This document shows, piece after piece, positions 61,766 through 64,000 of a stretch of DNA of 64,000 nucleotides. The stretch is from Deltaproteobacteria bacterium (GTDB lineage: Bacteria > CG2-30-53-67): assembly GCA_013151235.1 (NCBI GenBank), contig JAADIO010000019.1, positions 7,926 to 71,925 of the forward strand, read 5' to 3'. The position numbers were made by a program, and so were the translations under genes. Under the pieces are notes generated by a model. That model worked only from the letters and a program-made list of their open reading frames with translations, searched no databases and was not told the origin of the DNA. Each line of letters opens with the position of its first letter. Position 1 is the stretch's first letter.

Positions 61766-62850
61766 ATGGGACGAAAAAAAGGGGCTTCAAAGATCGGCAA
61801 ACTCCGGATCGGCGACAGTTGGAATGCCATTACGATCATCGCCCTGTCCCAGAGCAATCCCTTAAAGGCGATTGCCGAGTTTGTGGAGAACAGTATTGAT
61901 GCGCATGCCCGGCATGTGACGATTACCCGGGGCCGCGAAAAGGGGGTTGCCTACCTCCGGATTGTTGATGACGGCGACGGCATTCCCAGGGACGCCGAGG
62001 GGGTGCCCAACTTTAAAGATGTGGCTACTCACATCTGTGATTCAATTAAACGGCAGTTGAAGAAGGAGGGGGCATCGAACCTTCAGGGGGAGTTCGGGAT
62101 CGGTCTTCTCAGTTTCTGGACCGTCGGGGAGGAGCTGCGGTTGATCTCCGCTTCGGAGGAGGGGAAGTCCTATGAAATGGTGATGCGGAAGGGATCTCCC
62201 GGGTACAGGATCGGGCGGAGGTGTTTGCTGATTGCATCGGGCGGGACGGAACTGACGATTTCTCCCCTGCTGCCGGGGGGTCGCCATTTCAACGGGGAGA
62301 AAATTCAGCGTTATCTTGCCTCGGAACTGCGGGACCGGATTCGCCGCTCCGGCGTACGGGTCCGAGTGATCGACCGGACGGCCCGGAAGGAGATGATCGT
62401 GGAGCCCAGGGAGTTTTCCGGGCGGCTTCTTCATCAGCTTCCGGAGACCTTTTCTTCTTCCGGCGAGATCTACCACGAGATTTATATCAGTGAGTCGAGT
62501 AACGAAAATCGGGTGGGGCTCTACCGTGCCGGAACGCGGGTGTTTCCCTCGCTGACTGATCTGGAACCGTTCAACCGGGAGCCGTGGAACTCCGGCTGGC
62601 TGGAGGGGATGGTTGATGTTCCTTTTCTGAACCTGACGCCGGGTACGCGGAGCGGCATTATCCAGGATGAACGGTTCGCCGATTTCTGCGATGCGATGAA
62701 ACCGTTGGAGGAAAAAGTTTCGGAGATCGTGGCGGAACAGCGACGGGCTGAGGAGGAACGGGCAAGCCGAAAGATCCTGAAGACGGTGCAGAATGCCCTG
62801 CGGGAGGCGATCCTTTCTCTTCCCCGGGAGGAATATGAAGGATCTCGCGA
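61766..62850 (+). pseudogene. GHKL (HSP90/MutL-type) ATPase, apparently interrupted
   Basis: About 361 residues are recognisable: GHKL ATP-binding motifs AEFVENSIDAHA (N box), VDDGDGIP (G1) and GEFGIGLLSFW (G2), then a MutL/HSP90-like middle domain. After SLPREEYEGSRE the frame enters the end of a REP/transposase unit and runs on through its antisense strand to a stop at 63082. The true C-terminus is not seen on the far side of the unit. The N-terminal part could still give a folded ATPase. Start codon choice (61766 or 61754) is uncertain. Confidence 0.6.
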
Positions 62851-63884
62851 GGGGTCAAGTCTGCTCTTGGCTCTCCTCTACCTTCTTTTCTATCCGTTTC
62901 ACCTGGTTACGCAGGGAAGGGGTCTGTCCCAGTCGTCTCTTGACTCTTTCGATGCTGCTACTGACGGAGCTGTAATTTTCAATATCAAAGATTCTGCCGA
63001 TTTCCACCAAAGTTGCCCGGCAATGACGGCGTACGAGGTAAATGGCAATATTCCTGGGCAGGTTTTCTCTCCCCCTCCGTGAATGGAGGAGCTGTTGCCG
63101 GTTGATCATGAAATGGCGGATCACCTCTTTGATGATTGCCTCGGGTGACGGCGCCAGAACACGTGATTCCGGAATCTCGTTTTGGAACCGGAGTTTTTGA
63201 AACTGTTCTTTGATCCGATTCTTAAAGGAGTCACTGCCCAATATGGATGGCAGATTTTTTAATGAATAGAAATGTTCGACCGTATCGGGGATTCTTCCGG
63301 TCACGAATTCAAGGTAAGCGGACCGGCTGTCCTTTTGTCCGGAAAACATGGAGATCAGCCCATCCTTATATAGCCACTTCCATTTTCCGGCGCTGGAAAG
63401 GTAGCCTTTGTGGCTGCTCCATGCAAAGTCTTCCATCTCCTTTGCCAGCCCGGCATCTATGGGATTCCTGTGGATATAACGCAGGACGTCGAGGAGGTAT
63501 GAGTCGGCATCAATCAGTACGGCTTTGTATCTCCCGCGGAAGAGAGAGCCGTCCGTTTCGTACGTCCGGTTGAATCTCTGTGTGTAGAGACCGTTGAGAT
63601 GCCGCATGCAACGGGCGAGGTTGCCGTCCGGTGTTTGCACCAGAAGATGGTAATGGTTGGGCATCAGACAATATGCGGATACTTTGAGGTTCCACATTTT
63701 GGATGTGTCCCGGAGGATTTCCAGAAATCCAAGATAGTCTGAATCGGACAGGAAGACCTTCTCCCTTCTTCTGCCCCGATTCATGACGTGATACCATGCT
63801 CCGGGATATTCTACGCGCAAAGGTCTGGACATGATGACAATGTAGCATATTCGACGAGAAAGGTCAACGGCAGACTTGACCCCT
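62851..63884. mobile_element. RAYT transposase unit with inverted ends
   Basis: GGGGTCAAGTCTGC at 62851-62864 and its inverse GCAGACTTGACCCC at 63871-63884 bound the unit of 1,034 bases, which holds only the transposase gene. No target duplication is evident at its edges, as expected for HUH-type transposition. Confidence 0.75.
62855..63832 (-). CDS. REP-associated tyrosine transposase (RAYT, Y1_Tnp)
   Basis: 325 residues. The HUH motif is in LMPNHYHLLVQ and the likely nucleophile Tyr in RYIHRNPIDAGL; the start MSRPLRVEYPGAWYHVMNRG is typical of the family. A C-terminal DnaA-like helix-turn-helix (AIYLVRRHCRATLVEIGRIF) is present as in many RAYTs. The final codons (SQEQT and stop) are written by the REP sequence itself, so gene and end repeat overlap. 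All active residues look intact. Confidence 0.88.
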   Translation of the reverse strand: MSRPLRVEYPGAWYHVMNRGRRREKVFLSDSDYLGFLEILRDTSKMWNLKVSAYCLMPNHYHLLVQTPDGNLARCMRHLNGLYTQRFNRTYETDGSLFRGRYKAVLIDADSYLLDVLRYIHRNPIDAGLAKEMEDFAWSSHKGYLSSAGKWKWLYKDGLISMFSGQKDSRSAYLEFVTGRIPDTVEHFYSLKNLPSILGSDSFKNRIKEQFQKLRFQNEIPESRVLAPSPEAIIKEVIRHFMINRQQLLHSRRGRENLPRNIAIYLVRRHCRATLVEIGRIFDIENYSSVSSSIERVKRRLGQTPSLRNQVKRIEKKVEESQEQT

Positions 63885-63902
63885 TACCTTCGGATGGACG
63901 TC

Positions 63903-64000
63903 TCACCTCTTTGAGCGAACCCGGATCTTTCCCGAAGGATCGTCAATAATGGTTCCGATCCGGTGGGAGGCGAGGGCTCCCACCTTCTGTAATTCTTTGA
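63903..64000 (-). CDS. Partial gene end, unknown
   Basis: A minus-strand frame enters from beyond the window and ends at TGA 63905-63903. The last residues, KELQKVGALASHRIGTIID then DPSGKIRVRSKR, read like a normal basic protein C-terminus. Only about 31 codons are visible, so no family can be named. Confidence 0.45.
   Translation of the reverse strand, partial: KELQKVGALASHRIGTIIDDPSGKIRVRSKR

Overview
The window is 64 kb of a Gram-negative bacterial chromosome of medium-high GC. The gene content points to an anaerobic or facultatively anaerobic sulfur-cycling bacterium: a full dissimilatory sulfite reductase (dsr) locus, multihaem cytochromes, a haem-tagged outer-membrane barrel, an electron-bifurcating NfnAB pair, rubrerythrin-like protein and SelB. 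The style (HEAT-repeat and DUF4388 regulators, GH57 branching enzyme with a DUF4912 partner, RsbRD-type protein ahead of dsrM) resembles Desulfobacterota or Nitrospirota-type lineages. No rRNA or other phylogenetic marker is present, so this is an inference.

Layout. 1-5.5 kb: a lipoprotein or secreted-protein start at the edge, a GT-C/TPR membrane protein, a toxin-antitoxin-like pair, an 11-haem cytochrome with a single-domain response regulator, and a 52-residue zinc-ribbon protein. 5.9-12.6 kb (plus): a class I amidotransferase-like protein, a CbiA/DsrN-type amidase, OsmC, VOC, CBS, NAD kinase and a thioredoxin-reductase-like flavoprotein. 12.7-16.3 kb (minus): pentahaem cytochrome, DsrE-like protein, TauE/SafE exporter and a small protein, divergent from the dsr locus. 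16.5-30.2 kb (plus): RsbRD-type protein, dsrM, dsrK, dsrC, dsrE, dsrF, dsrH, HEAT protein, dsrA, dsrB, dsrD, dsrL-like, rubrerythrin-like, nfnA, nfnB. A second dsrF-like gene faces it behind strong hairpins. 30.9-37 kb: pdxA, DUF4912 protein, GH57 branching enzyme and a secreted subtilase. 37.3-56.2 kb (minus): one long chemosensory locus with CheA, CheW, CheB, CheR, several receivers, a diguanylate cyclase, two chemoreceptors (one with a PhnD-like domain at its cytoplasmic C-terminus), a PstS-like protein and a porin. 56.8-64 kb (plus, then minus): selB, a GxxExxY protein in a repeat-bounded cassette, a TPR protein, a haem-barrel protein, a GHKL ATPase interrupted by a REP-associated tyrosine transposase, and one gene end.

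The central story is the sulfur locus. It carries dsrD, normally a marker of sulfite reduction, together with dsrEFH and a dsrL-like gene, normally markers of sulfur oxidation, plus NfnAB immediately downstream. DsrMK is present without dsrJOP. This suggests a Dsr pathway connected to the NAD(P)H and ferredoxin pools and able in principle to run in either direction, or to support disproportionation. The sulfite-exporter-type permease, DsrE-like protein and siroheme-amidase-type gene on the other side of the dsr promoter fit the same physiology.

The second unusual region is the chemosensory locus, where a phosphate/phosphonate-type binding domain, a PstS-like periplasmic protein and a phosphate-type porin sit among che genes, suggesting oxyanion sensing.

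Non-coding DNA is rich in dispersed repeats: a CCACGGGGAACACGGGG family, a CGCAAAGACGC family, and a GGGGTCAAGTCTGC family that also forms the two ends of the transposase unit. No tRNA, rRNA, CRISPR array, prophage or replication origin was seen.
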